DNA from: Lichenihabitans psoromatis
GTDB taxonomy: Bacteria; Pseudomonadota; Alphaproteobacteria; Rhizobiales; Beijerinckiaceae
Assembly: GCF_004323635.1 (NCBI RefSeq)
Contig: NZ_CP036515.1
Coordinates: 3,225,501-3,289,500, forward strand
DNA length: 64,000 nt
Direction of reading: 5' to 3'
The position numbers and the translations under genes were made by a program. Within the stretch, counting starts at the first letter, position 1, and every line of letters begins with the position of its first letter. Shown here in pieces: positions 27,544 through 36,186 of the stretch. The notes under the pieces are model-generated. The model was not told the DNA's origin and ran no database searches. It saw only the letters and a list, made by a program, of their open reading frames with translations.

Positions 27544-28396
27544 CGAGACACGGATGACAGGCGACAGTCCAACCGGTTCCGAGCCGACCGCGTTCGTTCC
27601 GATCGATCCTTACGCCCTCACCCGTCGTGAGGCGGCCGCAACGCAGATCAAGCGCTTCTACAAGCAGGCGACGAGCGGGACGCTTGCTGGCGGCCATACG
27701 GTTTTGCTGGACGGCAAAGCCGTGAAGACACCCGCGCGGGCCGACCTCAATCTCCCTCGGTCGGAGTTTGCTGCGGTCTTGGCCGACGAGTGGAACCGGC
27801 AGGGCGACATCGTACAACCCGGCGACATGCCCCTCACACGCCTCATCAATTCCGTGATCGATGGGGTCTCGACCCATGCGGACGACGTCCGCGCCGAAAT
27901 CGTCAAATTCGCAGGCACGGATCTTCTGTGCTATCGCGCCGATCAACCTGCGAGCCTCGTCGAGCTTCAGGCGCGCGAGTGGGATCCCGTGATCGCATGG
28001 GCTGGATCTGATCTCGGTGCGCGATTTAGTCTGGCGGTCGGCGTCATGCATGTGGCGCAACCGGACGCGACGCTTGAGGCGGTCGCTGCTGCGATCGCGG
28101 AAGGGATCGGCGACGGGTGTGAGGCCGCCTTTCGACTTGGCGCCTTGCATGTCGTCACGACGCTGACCGGGTCGGCCATCCTGGCTCTAGCGGTCATGCG
28201 CGCGGCCTTGACGCCTGACGAAGCATGGCGGAAAGCCCATGTGGACGAAAACTTTCAGATCAGTCGTTGGGGCGAGGACGCCGACGCCGCGGAGCGGCGT
28301 GCCTTGCGCTGGCAGGATCTTCAAGCAGCGGCCTTCGTGCTGGCTGCCTTGCGTATTGGCAGCCACGCGCTAATCGACGTGCCAGAACAAGCTTAA
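27530..28396 (+). CDS. ATP12 family F1-ATPase assembly chaperone
   Basis: A 288-residue protein of the Atp12 family, which in mitochondria binds F1-alpha during ATP synthase assembly. The conserved stretch runs from RFYKQATS through the LDGKAVKTPAR block to the LPLTRL-like block MPLTRLINSVID, and then LLCYRAD and the C-terminal ISRWGEDADA. Start choice is open: ATG at 27515, 27530 or 27554 are all in frame and none has a strong ribosome site. All but the last overlap the pseudouridine synthase gene, so coupling is likely. The rluC-atp12 pairing is typical of Alphaproteobacteria. Confidence 0.87.
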   Translation: MPPNDETRMTGDSPTGSEPTAFVPIDPYALTRREAAATQIKRFYKQATSGTLAGGHTVLLDGKAVKTPARADLNLPRSEFAAVLADEWNRQGDIVQPGDMPLTRLINSVIDGVSTHADDVRAEIVKFAGTDLLCYRADQPASLVELQAREWDPVIAWAGSDLGARFSLAVGVMHVAQPDATLEAVAAAIAEGIGDGCEAAFRLGALHVVTTLTGSAILALAVMRAALTPDEAWRKAHVDENFQISRWGEDADAAERRALRWQDLQAAAFVLAALRIGSHALIDVPEQA

Positions 28397-28539
28397 GACA
28401 AATCCATCGTGACAAAGCAACGATTGCGAAAGCTTACCTATTTGGCCGCGTTTAACCGTCCTTTTGGTTGCTTTCTCTGATTCATGTCTCGTCAACCCGG
28501 CGCGATCATTGTGGTGTCACAGAAGACACGGGGACGACG

Positions 28540-29025
28540 ATGACCACGATGAACCATGATGTTTCGACAGCGCTGATGACCGGAAGCGACCTCGCGCCGA
28601 TCACACCGTTCCCGTACTTCACCGAGAGTGGGTTGAACCGCGTGCGTCAGATGTATGCGGCGCTGGTTCCGACCCGCACCTCGCTGGCGGTGTTATTCGC
28701 CCTCGATGCAGCACAAACGGCGGCAACGGACCAATGGGTGTCGTTCTTCATCGAGACCGCCAGCGCGCAATTGATTTGGGATCAGCGGCCCACGGGCGTG
28801 TTGAGCGAACAGGACGCCGTCTGGTTGCTGGCACGCTTTGACGAAGCCCCAACCTTGTCGGTCATGGCGCTGCTCGTGCGCGTCGTGGATGAGGCGCACC
28901 GGATGCCAACATGGCTCCCGGCCGCCGTTCGCCACCGGGCCGCACTGTTCCGCTCTGCCGCCGCGACCGCAACCGGTCTCACGACCCCGCGTAAGGACGT
29001 GGCCTATCTGCGCCTCGTGGCCTGA
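28540..29025 (+). CDS. Unrecognised conserved-looking cytosolic protein
   Basis: A 161-residue protein I do not recognise. It has no signal peptide and no clear membrane helix. Composition is Ala/Leu/Thr-rich with several Trp residues and an Arg-rich stretch near the C terminus (PAAVRHRAALFRSAA). The ATG at 28540 follows a GGGGACGACG purine tract. Codon use resembles neighbouring genes, and a strong bidirectional terminator follows immediately, which supports a real gene. Mid-protein blocks such as SFFIETASAQLIWDQRPTG and TWLPAAVRHR might define a family. Confidence 0.7.
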   Translation: MTTMNHDVSTALMTGSDLAPITPFPYFTESGLNRVRQMYAALVPTRTSLAVLFALDAAQTAATDQWVSFFIETASAQLIWDQRPTGVLSEQDAVWLLARFDEAPTLSVMALLVRVVDEAHRMPTWLPAAVRHRAALFRSAAATATGLTTPRKDVAYLRLVA

Positions 29026-29055
29026 GCCCGGCTCAAGCGGGCATCGATTTTTTGA

Positions 29056-29097
29056 AAAAAGCCTCGGATCTGCCTCAGTAGAGTCCGAGGCTTTTTG
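29056..29097. terminator. Bidirectional intrinsic terminator
   Basis: AAAAAGCCTCGGA (29056-29068) pairs with TCCGAGGCTTTTT (29084-29096) around a 15-base loop. There is a T run after the stem on both strands, so it can end the unrecognised gene on the plus strand and the small membrane peptide gene on the minus strand. Confidence 0.88.
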
Positions 29098-29099
29098 GT

Positions 29100-29237
29100 T
29101 CAGGCATGCGTCATGGAGACGATGATAAAGGCCAGGATGACCAGCACCAATCCACCGATGAGCACGTAGCGGACGCCGACATTCGACTTGCCTTGTCGCG
29201 CTTCCACCTTGTCGACGCGGATCGGATCCTCGGCCAT
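29100..29237 (-). CDS. 45-residue single-pass membrane peptide
   Basis: A short frame encoding MAEDPIRVDKVEARQGKS, then a hydrophobic segment of about 20 residues (22-41) and a short tail THA. One membrane helix with a charged cytosolic N terminus is predicted. GGGGGA lies upstream of the ATG at 29235-29237 and the stop abuts the bidirectional terminator, both supporting translation. Such peptides occur in Hyphomicrobiales as unannotated or hypothetical proteins; function is unknown. Confidence 0.75.
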   Translation of the reverse strand: MAEDPIRVDKVEARQGKSNVGVRYVLIGGLVLVILAFIIVSMTHA

Positions 29238-29373
29238 TCTTCATTCCCCCTTGGACACCACTGGCTGTTGAGCCGCTTGGTCATTCATCCCTGCGAGAAC
29301 CTTGAGCACGGCAGGAAGGTTGCGTGCGCCCCGACCGACGTGCGAACGAAGCATCTGACCGGAGGGACCTTTC

Positions 29374-29904
29374 GTGCCGCTCTATTTCGCTTACGGAAGC
29401 AATATGGACGTTGCGGTGATGGCCCGGCAATGCCCGGGCGCGACCGTCATCGCACCAGCCCGCCTCATGGGGCATCGCGTCTTCATCCACGTCTCTGGCC
29501 GCGCTTCGGTGCGCCGAAGCCCGACCGCGACCGTGTACGGGCTCTTGTGGGACGTGCCGCTCGCGGACGTGCCGGCGCTGGATCGGTCTGAAGATGTCGT
29601 CGGCGGCTCGTTCACGAAGATCATCCAGCCTGTCGTCAAGCCGCAGGGGACGGCCCGTGCTCTCATCTACGTCGCCCGCTCGCTGGCCGAAGGGACGGCA
29701 TCCGCCGCTTATCTCGACGCCATGATCGCGGCGGCAAAGACGGGCGGCTTGCCGACACCCTACGTCACGGGGCTTGTGTCGCTCCTGCCGAGAGCCTCGG
29801 CGCGCCCCAGGGAGGGAGGGAGTTCGCCTGACACGGGGATGTTGCGTTCCGGGCCGATGGCTGGGGTCCGGCCCCGATTCGCAACGCCGTTCGACCGAGA
29901 TTAA
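29374..29904 (+). CDS. Gamma-glutamylcyclotransferase-like (AIG2/GGCT fold) protein
   Basis: A 176-residue protein with the BtrG/GGCT signature YFAYGSNMD at the N terminus, and a glutamate region [11 protein letters not shown] that supplies the usual acid. Members cleave gamma-glutamyl amines to 5-oxoproline, but many are uncharacterised. It begins with GTG 29374, with GGAGGGA about five bases before it. The last 30 residues are polar and probably disordered. Its stop codon overlaps the lipB stop on the other strand by three bases in the palindrome ATTTAAT-like junction (TTAA core). Confidence 0.85.
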   Translation: MPLYFAYGSNMDVAVMARQCPGATVIAPARLMGHRVFIHVSGRASVRRSPTATVYGLLWDVPLADVPALDRSEDVVGGSFTKIIQPVVKPQGTARALIYVARSLAEGTASAAYLDAMIAAAKTGGLPTPYVTGLVSLLPRASARPREGGSSPDTGMLRSGPMAGVRPRFATPFDRD

Positions 29905-30623
29905 ATCTCGTCGACGCTCGCGCCGAATATCGGGGCGAAGGATTGCCGCAATGCGACGTCGACATCGGCCATCGTCACCGGCAGGCCGAGATCGACAAGG
30001 CTCGTGACCCCGAGGTGAGCGTCCGCGATGCCGCAGGGAACGATGCTTGAGAAATGCTCGAGATCGGGCTCCACATTGATCGAAATGCCGTGAAAGCTGA
30101 CCCAGCGGCGCAGGCGGATGCCGATTGCCGCGATCTTGTCTTCCGCCAGCAGCCCGCTCACGGAAGGCGGTTTGTCGGGACGATCCACCCAGACACCGAC
30201 GCGGGCTTCGCGGCGCCCCGCCCTGAGGTTAAACGACGCAAGCGTCGCGACGATCCAGTCTTCCAGAGCCGCCACGAAGGCGCGGACGTCGGGACGGCGG
30301 CGCTTGAGATCGAGCATCACGTAAGCGACGCGCTGGCCCGGACCATGATAGGTATATTGTCCGCCGCGACCCGTCTGATGGACCGGAAAGCGAGCGGCGA
30401 TGAGATCGTCCGGCCGGGATGACGTGCCGGCCGTGTAGAGGGCAGGGTGCTCGACCAGCCAAACCCATTCGCTGGCTTCACCCCGCGCGATGGCTTCGGC
30501 ACGGTGTTCCATGATCGCGACAGCGTCCTCATAGTCGACTGGACCATCCGTAATTGTCCACCCGACGGCAGGAGCGGGATCGACCGGAAAAAAAGATCCT
30601 GCGAGGTCGTCGCGAGTTGGCAC
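29901..30623 (-). CDS. lipB: Lipoyl (octanoyl) transferase LipB
   Basis: A 240-residue acyltransferase that moves octanoyl from acyl carrier protein to lipoyl domains of dehydrogenases. Family blocks: [16 protein letters not shown] near residue 60, [16 protein letters not shown] (RGG.xTxHGPGQ), and the catalytic Cys/Lys regions [17 protein letters not shown] and IVPCGIADA. Start is at the GTG at 30621-30623, with AAAGG nine bases upstream; a TTG 18 codons earlier is possible. That GTG lies within the -24 element of the sigma-54 promoter that drives the opposite-strand prkA operon, so the two 5' ends are interlocked. Confidence 0.93.
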   Translation of the reverse strand: MPTRDDLAGSFFPVDPAPAVGWTITDGPVDYEDAVAIMEHRAEAIARGEASEWVWLVEHPALYTAGTSSRPDDLIAARFPVHQTGRGGQYTYHGPGQRVAYVMLDLKRRRPDVRAFVAALEDWIVATLASFNLRAGRREARVGVWVDRPDKPPSVSGLLAEDKIAAIGIRLRRWVSFHGISINVEPDLEHFSSIVPCGIADAHLGVTSLVDLGLPVTMADVDVALRQSFAPIFGASVDEI

Positions 30624-30634
30624 GAGTGTTGCCT
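30617..30634 (+). promoter_or_regulatory. Sigma-54 (RpoN) promoter of the prkA operon
   Basis: TGGCACG (30618-30624), four bases, then TTGCC (30629-30633) match the -24/-12 consensus TGGCACG-N4-TTGCW except the last base. A start of transcription near 30643 is implied, leaving a leader of about 260 bases before prkA. Enterobacterial yeaGH (prkA-yeaH) is known to be transcribed by sigma-54 with NtrC in nitrogen starvation, as I recall, so this arrangement is functionally sensible. The -24 box overlaps the lipB start codon. Confidence 0.8.
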
Positions 30635-30690
30635 TTGAGTCACGTGTGGTGCCGACGTGAGGCGACGCCGCAAACAAGTACTTTACTTAA

Positions 30691-30756
30691 GAGGCAATGC
30701 GCCGAAACTCAACAAGTCGCCCGATGCACGCCGCGAAAATGTGGCGACTTTGCCTC
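30691..30756 (+). repeat. Extended inverted repeat in the prkA leader
   Basis: AAGTCGCC (30714-30721) pairs exactly with GGCGACTT (30743-30750). Immediately outside, TGCCTC (30751-30756) pairs with GAGGCA (30691-30696), giving 14 paired bases with a 17-base bulge on the 5' side and a 21-base loop. It lies wholly inside the leader predicted from the sigma-54 promoter. No T run follows, so it is not a terminator. It could form a structured RNA or an operator on DNA. Confidence 0.6.
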
Positions 30757-30904
30757 AATCCGCCGCCCTCGAATGGCTGCGAAAACTACGACTTTATCCG
30801 AAGTGATCGGGCGAAGACGTCATCCCTGCGACACTACGGATACTCATTATTGCCTGTATGTTGAGTCAAAAATAACGAGCGAGTATTTAACCTTTGGATG
30901 TGCC

Positions 30905-32851
30905 ATGCCCCATGCCGCAGGAGCTCTTTCGGATTTCGCTCGATTTTATCAAGAGCGTCGTGACGCCGAGCTGACGCTCTCGGAATATTTGGAGGGTTGC
31001 AAGACCGATCCAACCATGTACGCCAGCGCGCCCGAGCGAATTCTGCATGCGATTGGCGAGGCCGAACTGGTCGATACGTCGAAAGATCCGCGACTTGGAC
31101 GGATCTTCATGAACCGGACAATTCGAGTTTATCCTGCCTTTGCCGAATTCTTCGGCATGGAAGAGACGGTCGAGCGTATCGTCAGCTACTTCCGCCATTC
31201 GGCCCAGGGCCTCGAAGAGCGCAAGCAGATCCTCTACCTGCTCGGCCCGGTGGGCGGCGGCAAGTCCTCCCTGGCAGAGCGCCTCAAGGCCTTGATGGAG
31301 GTCTGCCCGATTTATGTCCTGAAAGCTGGCGATGAGCTCAGCCCCGTGTTCGAGAGCCCGCTCGGTCTGTTCGATCCAGAGCGAATGGGCGATATGCTCG
31401 AAGAGCGCTACGGTATTCCACGTCGTCGATTGACCGGGCAGATGAGCCCATGGTGCGTCAAACGTCTGGATGAATTCGGGGGTGATCTGTCCCGCTTCAC
31501 GGTCGTCAAGGTGCTGCCATCGCGCCTACGTCAGGTCGCGATCAGCAAGACGGAGCCGGGTGACGAGAACAACCAGGATATCTCGTCGTTGGTCGGCAAG
31601 GTCGACATCCGTAAATTGGAGACGCTGAGCCAGAACGATCCCGATGCCTACAGCTACTCGGGCGGCCTAAACCGGTCGAACCAAGGCATGCTTGAGTTCG
31701 TCGAGATGTTCAAAGCCCCGATTAAGATGTTGCATCCATTGCTGACTGCGACGCAGGAAGGCAATTACATCGGGACCGAGAACATCGGCGCCATTCCGTT
31801 CTCGGGCATGATCATGGCCCATTCGAACGAATCGGAATGGCAGAGCTTCAAGACCAACAAGAACAACGAAGCGTTCATCGACCGGATCTATGTCATCAAG
31901 GTTCCGTATTGCCTGCGGGTCACGGAGGAGCAGCGCATCTATGCGAAGCTGATTCGCAGTTCGGAACTGTCAAAGGCGCCATGCGCGCCCTCGACGCTCG
32001 AAATGTTGTCGCGGTTCTCGGTTCTGTCGCGGCTACGCCATCACGAAAATTCGAACCTGTTCTCGAAGATGCGGGTCTACGACGGCGAGAGCCTGCGGGA
32101 GGTGGACCCGCGCGCCCGCAGTCTGCAGGAATATAAGGATGCTGGCGGGATCGACGAAGGCATGGACGGGATCTCGACCCGCTTCGCCTTCAAGGTTCTG
32201 GCCGCGACCTTCAACCATGACACGGTCGAGGTCGGCGCCGACCCCGTCCACCTGATGTATGTGCTGGAACAGGCGATCCGCCGCGAACAACTGCCGGCCG
32301 ATATCGAGAAGCGTTACATCGAATTCATCAAGGCGGAACTCGCGCCGCGATACGCCGAATTCATCGGACACGAAATTCAGAAGGCCTATCTCGAATCCTA
32401 CCACGATTACGGCCAGAACCTGTTCGATCGCTACATCGATTATGCCGATGCGTGGATCGAGGATCAGGACTTCAAGGATCCCGATACCGGGCAGTTGTTG
32501 AACCGCGAGTCCCTGAATGGTGAGCTGACTAAGATCGAGAAGCCCGCGGGCATCGCCAATCCCAAGGACTTCCGCAACGAAGTCGTTAAATTCGCTCTTC
32601 GGTCGCGCGCCGCAAATACCGGCCGTAACCCGTCTTGGACCAGTTACGAAAAAATTCGCGACGTGATCGAACGCCGCATGTTCAGCCAAGTCGAAGAGCT
32701 GCTGCCGGTGATCAGCTTTGGCTCGAAGAAGGATAGCGACACAGAAAAGAAGCACGAACAGTTCGTCGACCGGATGATTTCGCGTGGATATACTGAGCGT
32801 CAAGTCCGGCGCTTGGTCGAGTGGTATATGCGGGCCAAGCAGGCCAGTTGA
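30905..32851 (+). CDS. prkA: PrkA serine protein kinase
   Basis: A 648-residue AAA+ type serine kinase of the PrkA/YeaG family, often of normal length (about 640-650). The Walker A motif GPVGGGKS is at residues 114-121. The N terminus MPHAAGALSDFARFYQERRDAELTLSEYLEGC and the DPRLGRIFMNRTIRVYPAF block are family signatures, and the second half holds the PrkA C-terminal domain. It works in nutrient and stress responses with YeaH and SpoVR. ATG 30905 was chosen; an upstream frame is a long non-conserved tail, and the site before the ATG is weak (GGATGTG). It is preceded by a sigma-54 promoter and structured leader. Confidence 0.95.
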   Translation: MPHAAGALSDFARFYQERRDAELTLSEYLEGCKTDPTMYASAPERILHAIGEAELVDTSKDPRLGRIFMNRTIRVYPAFAEFFGMEETVERIVSYFRHSAQGLEERKQILYLLGPVGGGKSSLAERLKALMEVCPIYVLKAGDELSPVFESPLGLFDPERMGDMLEERYGIPRRRLTGQMSPWCVKRLDEFGGDLSRFTVVKVLPSRLRQVAISKTEPGDENNQDISSLVGKVDIRKLETLSQNDPDAYSYSGGLNRSNQGMLEFVEMFKAPIKMLHPLLTATQEGNYIGTENIGAIPFSGMIMAHSNESEWQSFKTNKNNEAFIDRIYVIKVPYCLRVTEEQRIYAKLIRSSELSKAPCAPSTLEMLSRFSVLSRLRHHENSNLFSKMRVYDGESLREVDPRARSLQEYKDAGGIDEGMDGISTRFAFKVLAATFNHDTVEVGADPVHLMYVLEQAIRREQLPADIEKRYIEFIKAELAPRYAEFIGHEIQKAYLESYHDYGQNLFDRYIDYADAWIEDQDFKDPDTGQLLNRESLNGELTKIEKPAGIANPKDFRNEVVKFALRSRAANTGRNPSWTSYEKIRDVIERRMFSQVEELLPVISFGSKKDSDTEKKHEQFVDRMISRGYTERQVRRLVEWYMRAKQAS

Positions 32852-32877
32852 TCGCAAGTTGGAGCGGACGAGGCTGA

Positions 32878-34176
32878 ATGCATATCGTCGATCGTCGTCT
32901 CAACCCAGGTGGAAAGAGCTTCGCTAATCGCCAACGGTTCCTGCGCCGGGCCAAGGAGCAGGTCCAGCGTGCGGTTCGCGACAGCGCCAAAACGCGGGAC
33001 ATCAAGGATCTGGAGCAGGGCGGTGAGGTCACGATCCCGGTCGATGGGATCAGCGAACCCAACCTTCGCCGCCAATCTTCCGGGGGCAAGCGCGACCATA
33101 TCCTCCCGGGTAACAAGATCTACAACGAGGGTGACCGGCTGGAACGACCGCAATCGCGCAAAGGCGGCGGGTCCGGCGCGGGTGACGGTGGCGGCGGGGA
33201 TGACAAATTCCGCTTCGTCCTCAGCCGTGAGGAATTTCTCAACATCTTTCTCGACGATCTCGAACTTCCGGATCTCGCCAAACGTCGGCTGTCGGTGACC
33301 GAGACACAAGGCATGCGGCGCGCCGGCTATACGGTCTCCGGCTCGCCGGCCAATATCGCGCTGAACCGGACGATGCGGAACGCCATGGCGCGCCGGATCG
33401 CCCTGAAACGGCCGACGAGCGCCGAACTCGACCGGCTCGAGGCCGAAGTGGCAAGCCTCGAAGATCTCGGGGCCGCCAGTGCAGACGCGCGACGTGAGGC
33501 GCTGACGACGCTGCGGCAGCGACAGGGCCGGACGCCTTATCTCGATCCGATCGATTTGCGCTATCGTCGGTTCGAGCCCTATCCAAAGCCGATCGCCCAG
33601 GCGGTCATGTTTTGCATGATGGACGTGTCCGGCTCGATGACCGAGCACATGAAGGATCTCGCCAAGCGCTTCTTCATGCTGATGCACGTGTTTTTGACGC
33701 GTCGCTACAAACATGTCGACATCGTCTTCATTCGGCATACGGACAAAGCCGCCGAGGTCGATGAGGAAACCTTCTTCACCAGCGCCGAAACGGGCGGGAC
33801 TCTGGTTTCCTCCGCACTCGTCGAAATGAAGCGCGTGATCGCCGAGCGCTATAGCCCCGCCGACTGGAACATCTATGGGGCGCAGGCGTCGGACGGCGAT
33901 AATTCGTCGAGTGACGGGGAGCGGACCAAGCTGACGCTGCAGCAGGAGCTGCTGCCGCATTGCCAGTATTTCGCCTATCTCGAAGTGGGCGAGGAATCCG
34001 GCACGCGGTTCGGTCCCTCTGCCCAGGGAACCACCTTGTGGCGCACCTACAAGACCGTGCAAAGCTCGGGACGGTTCGCCATGCGACGGGTCCACCAGCG
34101 GGGCGATATTTACCCGGTCTTCCGCGAGCTGTTCCAAAAGAATCAGGATGCAACGGCCTCTCAGGCGGTCCCATGA
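32878..34176 (+). CDS. yeaH: YeaH/YhbH family protein (DUF444, vWA-like)
   Basis: A 432-residue protein of the YeaH/YhbH family. The N terminus (MHIVDRRLNPGGKSFANRQRFLRRAK) is followed by a charged Gly-rich linker near 95-110 and a vWA fold with the MIDAS motif MDVSGSMTEHM near residue 247. It acts with PrkA and SpoVR under nutrient stress; the biochemical role is unknown. It starts 27 bp after prkA and its stop overlaps spoVR by ATGA, so the three genes form one operon. Confidence 0.94.
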   Translation: MHIVDRRLNPGGKSFANRQRFLRRAKEQVQRAVRDSAKTRDIKDLEQGGEVTIPVDGISEPNLRRQSSGGKRDHILPGNKIYNEGDRLERPQSRKGGGSGAGDGGGGDDKFRFVLSREEFLNIFLDDLELPDLAKRRLSVTETQGMRRAGYTVSGSPANIALNRTMRNAMARRIALKRPTSAELDRLEAEVASLEDLGAASADARREALTTLRQRQGRTPYLDPIDLRYRRFEPYPKPIAQAVMFCMMDVSGSMTEHMKDLAKRFFMLMHVFLTRRYKHVDIVFIRHTDKAAEVDEETFFTSAETGGTLVSSALVEMKRVIAERYSPADWNIYGAQASDGDNSSSDGERTKLTLQQELLPHCQYFAYLEVGEESGTRFGPSAQGTTLWRTYKTVQSSGRFAMRRVHQRGDIYPVFRELFQKNQDATASQAVP

Positions 34177-35717
34177 CGCTGATCCAAACCAATCGTCTGC
34201 TCTACGACGGGACCGACTGGACCTTCGACACGATCCGTCGCATCCACGATGCCGTTGCCGAGATCGCCCATAAGGATCTCGGCCTGAGCACCTATGCCAA
34301 TCAGATCGAGGTCATCACGGCCGAGCAGATGCTGGATGCCTATGCGTCCACCGGCATGCCGCAACTCTACAAACATTGGTCTTTCGGCAAACACTTCGCC
34401 CAACACGAGGCGGGATACCGCCACGGCCACATGGGGCTGGCCTACGAGATCGTCATCAACTCCGACCCCTGCATCAGCTACATTATGGAGGAAAACTCCG
34501 CCACGATGCAGTGTTTGGTGATCGCTCATGCGGCCTTCGGGCATAATCACTTCTTCAAGAATAATTACCTCTTCCAGCAATGGACGGATGCTGAGGGCAT
34601 TCTAGATTATCTGACCTTCGCCAAACGTTACATTGCCGAATGCGAAGAACGGTATGGGCAAGCGGCCGTCGAGCGTGTGCTCGATGCGGCGCATGCGCTG
34701 CAGGCGCAAGGGGTGCATCGATATCCGCGCAAGAAGCCACTGAACTTGATGAGCGAAGAGTTGCGCGAGCGGGATCGCGAGCGTCAGCGCGAGGAGATGT
34801 TCAACGACCTGTGGCGCACTGTGCCGGGCAAGACGGCGCCAAGCGGCAAGGATCTTTCGGAGAGCCGTCGGCGCGCGATGCTGGATTTGCCGCAGGAAAA
34901 TCTGCTGCATTTTCTCGAAAAGAGCGCGCCGCGTCTGCGACCCTGGCAGCGTGAAATTCTCCGCATCGTGCGCCTGGTGGCGCAATATTTTTATCCGCAG
35001 CGGCAGACCAAGGTGATGAACGAGGGCTGCGCGACCTACTGCCACTACCAGATCATGTCGCGGCTGCATGCGAATGGGCAGATCACTGACGGCTCGTTCC
35101 TGGAATTCTTGCAATCCCACACAAACGTGGTGCGGCAGCCGACCTTCGAGAGCCAGCATTATAACGGCATCAACCCCTATGCGCTCGGCTTCGATATGAT
35201 GAGCGACATCGAGCGAATCGTCACGGAGCCGTCGGAAGAAGACCGTGAATGGTTCCCCGATCTTGCCGGCACCGGCGATGTCATGGCGGTGCTGCGCGAC
35301 ACCTGGGCCAATTACCGGGACGAAAGCTTCATCACCCAGTTCATGAGCCCGCGCCTCATTCGAAACTGGCGGTTGTTCCACATCGCCGATCATCCCGACG
35401 AAGAGGATTTAAAGGTCGCGGCAATCCACAACGAGCGCGGCTATCGCGCTCTGCGGCGGTCCTTGGCGCGCCAGTATGACGTCGCCTGGACCGATCCCGA
35501 CATCCAGGTGATCGACGTCGATCTCGCCGGTGACCGCAAGTTGATCGTCCACCACAACGTTCTCGACGGCATTCTCTTGCAACCAGGTGACTGCCGCAGC
35601 GTGCTGCAGCATCTCGCCGATCTGTGGGGCTATGGCGTGATCATGCGAGAGGTCGAGGAGGCGAGCGGCACGGTGCTGGCGGAGCATCAAGCCAGCCCGC
35701 GCACAGGTGTCGCGTAA
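34173..35717 (+). CDS. spoVR: SpoVR family protein
   Basis: A 514-residue protein of the SpoVR family, found in spore formers (cortex formation) and widely in non-sporulating bacteria as YcgB. The signature regions ASTGMPQLYKHWSFGKHF and YAYEIVINSDPCISYIMEENS-like HGHMGLAYEIVINSDPCI are present, as are NEGCATYCHYQIM and NPYALGFDMM. The start is ATG 34173, overlapping yeaH by four bases. It completes the prkA-yeaH-spoVR operon. Its molecular role is not established. Confidence 0.94.
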   Translation: MTLIQTNRLLYDGTDWTFDTIRRIHDAVAEIAHKDLGLSTYANQIEVITAEQMLDAYASTGMPQLYKHWSFGKHFAQHEAGYRHGHMGLAYEIVINSDPCISYIMEENSATMQCLVIAHAAFGHNHFFKNNYLFQQWTDAEGILDYLTFAKRYIAECEERYGQAAVERVLDAAHALQAQGVHRYPRKKPLNLMSEELRERDRERQREEMFNDLWRTVPGKTAPSGKDLSESRRRAMLDLPQENLLHFLEKSAPRLRPWQREILRIVRLVAQYFYPQRQTKVMNEGCATYCHYQIMSRLHANGQITDGSFLEFLQSHTNVVRQPTFESQHYNGINPYALGFDMMSDIERIVTEPSEEDREWFPDLAGTGDVMAVLRDTWANYRDESFITQFMSPRLIRNWRLFHIADHPDEEDLKVAAIHNERGYRALRRSLARQYDVAWTDPDIQVIDVDLAGDRKLIVHHNVLDGILLQPGDCRSVLQHLADLWGYGVIMREVEEASGTVLAEHQASPRTGVA

Positions 35718-35783
35718 GGCCACTCCGATCTTTTCCACCGCGCTGCTCGAAGCGTCCTTGCATCGCGGAAGCGGATTTGTTAC

Positions 35784-35812
35784 TTGACGCGCCTTGCCGA
35801 GGACGGGTTCGC
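35784..35812 (+). promoter_or_regulatory. Possible promoter of tRNA-Leu
   Basis: TTGACG at 35784-35789 is a good -35 hexamer. A 17-base spacer leads to GTTCGC (35807-35812), a poor -10. The position (14 bp before the mature tRNA) is right for a short leader, so the call rests mainly on the -35. Confidence 0.4.
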
Positions 35813-35825
35813 CCGCTTCGTCATT

Positions 35826-35912
35826 GCGGCCATGGCGGAATTGGTAGACGCGCTAGCTTGAGGTGCTAGTTTCCGAAAGGACGTGGAGGTTCGAGTCCTC
35901 TTGGCCGCACCA
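35826..35912 (+). tRNA. tRNA-Leu (anticodon GAG)
   Basis: An 87-base class II tRNA, with CCA encoded. The acceptor strands GCGGCCA and TGGCCGC pair fully. The anticodon stem CTAGC/GCTAG encloses the loop TTGAGGT, so positions 34-36 are GAG and it reads CUC/CUU leucine codons. A long variable arm lies between, and the T arm contains GGTTCGAGTCC. It stands alone after spoVR; the following 274 bp hold no evident gene until the small repeat peptide. Confidence 0.97.
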
Positions 35913-36186
35913 CACTCAACCAAGAGTGTATTTTCATCCCAAAAGTCGAAGCGCGTTTGTAGCGCGTGGTGCTCATTCAGCCCGCGTCGCAATCGAAAGC
36001 GAAAGCCGGCGTTAAGTCGATCGCCACGCGGATATGCGGCGACACGGCGCATTCAGCGTGAGTTCATGGCGCCCCTTTAGGATTGAGCAATCGGACGTCG
36101 CGGCCAGATCGCCGGCGACCGAAGTCCTCGTCTTTCATCGGGCCGGGCTCTGATCGACAGTCAGGCCGGCCCTACAGGAGATCGTC

